Under the pieces are notes generated by a model, which saw nothing but the letters and a program-made list of their open reading frames with translations, had not been told where the DNA came from and made no database searches. 13,382 nt of DNA from Intestinibacter sp. (GTDB lineage: Bacteria > Bacillota > Clostridia > Peptostreptococcales > Peptostreptococcaceae), in NCBI RefSeq assembly GCF_022780145.1, contig NZ_JALEXO010000074.1:1-13382 (forward strand). The letters are read 5' to 3'. The translations under genes were made by a program, and so were the position numbers. Shown piece after piece: positions 12,965 through 13,382 of this stretch (positions within the stretch are counted from its first letter, which is position 1; every line of letters starts with the position of its first letter).

Positions 12965-13382
12965 TTAAGCGTACATTTCTTTTAATTTGCCTTGTATATC
13001 TTTGTTTTCTAGATAGTCCTCTAGAGTAGTTTTTCTATCCATTATTCCATTTGGAGTTATCTCTATTATTCTATTTGCTAGAGATTGTATCATCTCGTGG
13101 TCGTGTGAGCTAAATAAAAGCACTCCAGGGAATTTTTCTAGACCCTTGTTAACTGATGTTATAGATTCAAGATCTAGGTGGTTTGTAGGGTCGTCTAGCA
13201 CTAATACGTTAGAATTACTCAACATTAGCTTAGAAAACATACATCTAACCTTCTCGCCTCCAGATATAACCTGAGCTTCTTTTAGAGCTTCTTCACCGCT
13301 AAATAACATTCTTCCTAAAAATCCTCTTATGAAGCTCTCACTTTTTTCTTCAGAGTACTGTCTTAGCCAGTCTACTAATGAG
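12965..13382 (-). CDS. ABC-F family ATPase, C-terminal part (start outside window)
   Basis: The visible 139 residues are the end of the second nucleotide-binding domain of a duplicated, membrane-free ABC protein of the ABC-F (YkpA/YbiT/Uup-like) class, which acts on the ribosome. Seen: signature SGGEKVR, Walker B VLVLDDPTNHLD followed by LESIT, and the H-loop in FSSHDHEM, then NRIIEITPNG. The frame is open to the window edge, so the first NBD and Walker A are missing. The usual catalytic Glu after Walker B is Asp here (LDDP rather than LDEP). The protein ends about 40 residues after the H-loop with no long C-terminal extension, unlike Uup with its coiled coil. Reading stops at TAA 12965-12967, just before a terminator. 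Whether it is an antibiotic-protection type or a housekeeping type cannot be told from this fragment. Confidence 0.93.
   Translation of the reverse strand, partial: SLVDWLRQYSEEKSESFIRGFLGRMLFSGEEALKEAQVISGGEKVRCMFSKLMLSNSNVLVLDDPTNHLDLESITSVNKGLEKFPGVLLFSSHDHEMIQSLANRIIEITPNGIMDRKTTLEDYLENKDIQGKLKEMYA

Overview
The window is very AT-rich DNA with strong AGGAGG-type ribosome binding sites, short intergenic gaps and many U-tailed hairpin terminators. This points to a low-GC Firmicute of the class Clostridia. The combination of a lysine riboswitch over aspartokinase-lysA, a bacterial-type GlnRS, an EFR1-type flavodoxin/ferredoxin and a lone homoserine dehydrogenase next to an Fe-S protein suggests a Peptostreptococcaceae-like genome (inference only). 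Almost everything lies on the minus strand; glnS is the one clear plus-strand gene. No tRNA, rRNA, CRISPR array or intact transposase was seen.

Right to left along the minus strand: the 3' part of an ABC-F ATPase gene (12965-13382) ends at a long-loop terminator. Next is a roughly 360-base non-coding stretch holding four evenly spaced copies of a PhoP-box-like motif (12695-12806), then a 31-residue one-helix membrane peptide gene (12481-12576) with its own terminator, and a 50-residue, 46% Asp/Glu protein gene (12111-12263) with its own terminator. Then come hom (homoserine dehydrogenase) and, four bases after its stop, a 20-cysteine Fe-S protein with a winged-helix-like N-terminus. After that come a YegS/DgkB-type lipid kinase and an EFR1-type flavodoxin-ferredoxin in one operon, and a stand-alone PD-(D/E)xK-type nuclease-like gene.

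In the middle, a 252-base AT-rich segment bounded by 15-base inverted repeats (6401-6652) separates the nuclease-like gene from glnS. It looks like a MITE or IS remnant and also supplies the probable glnS terminator. glnS and a 574-residue membrane-anchored protein of unknown function diverge from a 250-base region. That region contains a perfect 14-bp inverted repeat whose two arms each carry an extended -10 promoter element.

At the left end, an orphan winged-helix protein (2005-2619, Replic_Relax-like) precedes a lysine riboswitch with visible terminator and antiterminator. This controls aspartokinase and the first 144 codons of lysA. With hom, the window therefore carries three enzymes of the aspartate family (lysine, threonine and methionine branches), but in two separate transcription units, of which only the lysine unit shows a riboswitch.

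The least explained parts are the PhoP-box-like array with its tiny membrane gene and possible opposite-strand transcript, the acidic small protein, the inverted-repeat element, the paired promoter palindrome, and the wHTH/Cys-rich Fe-S protein.
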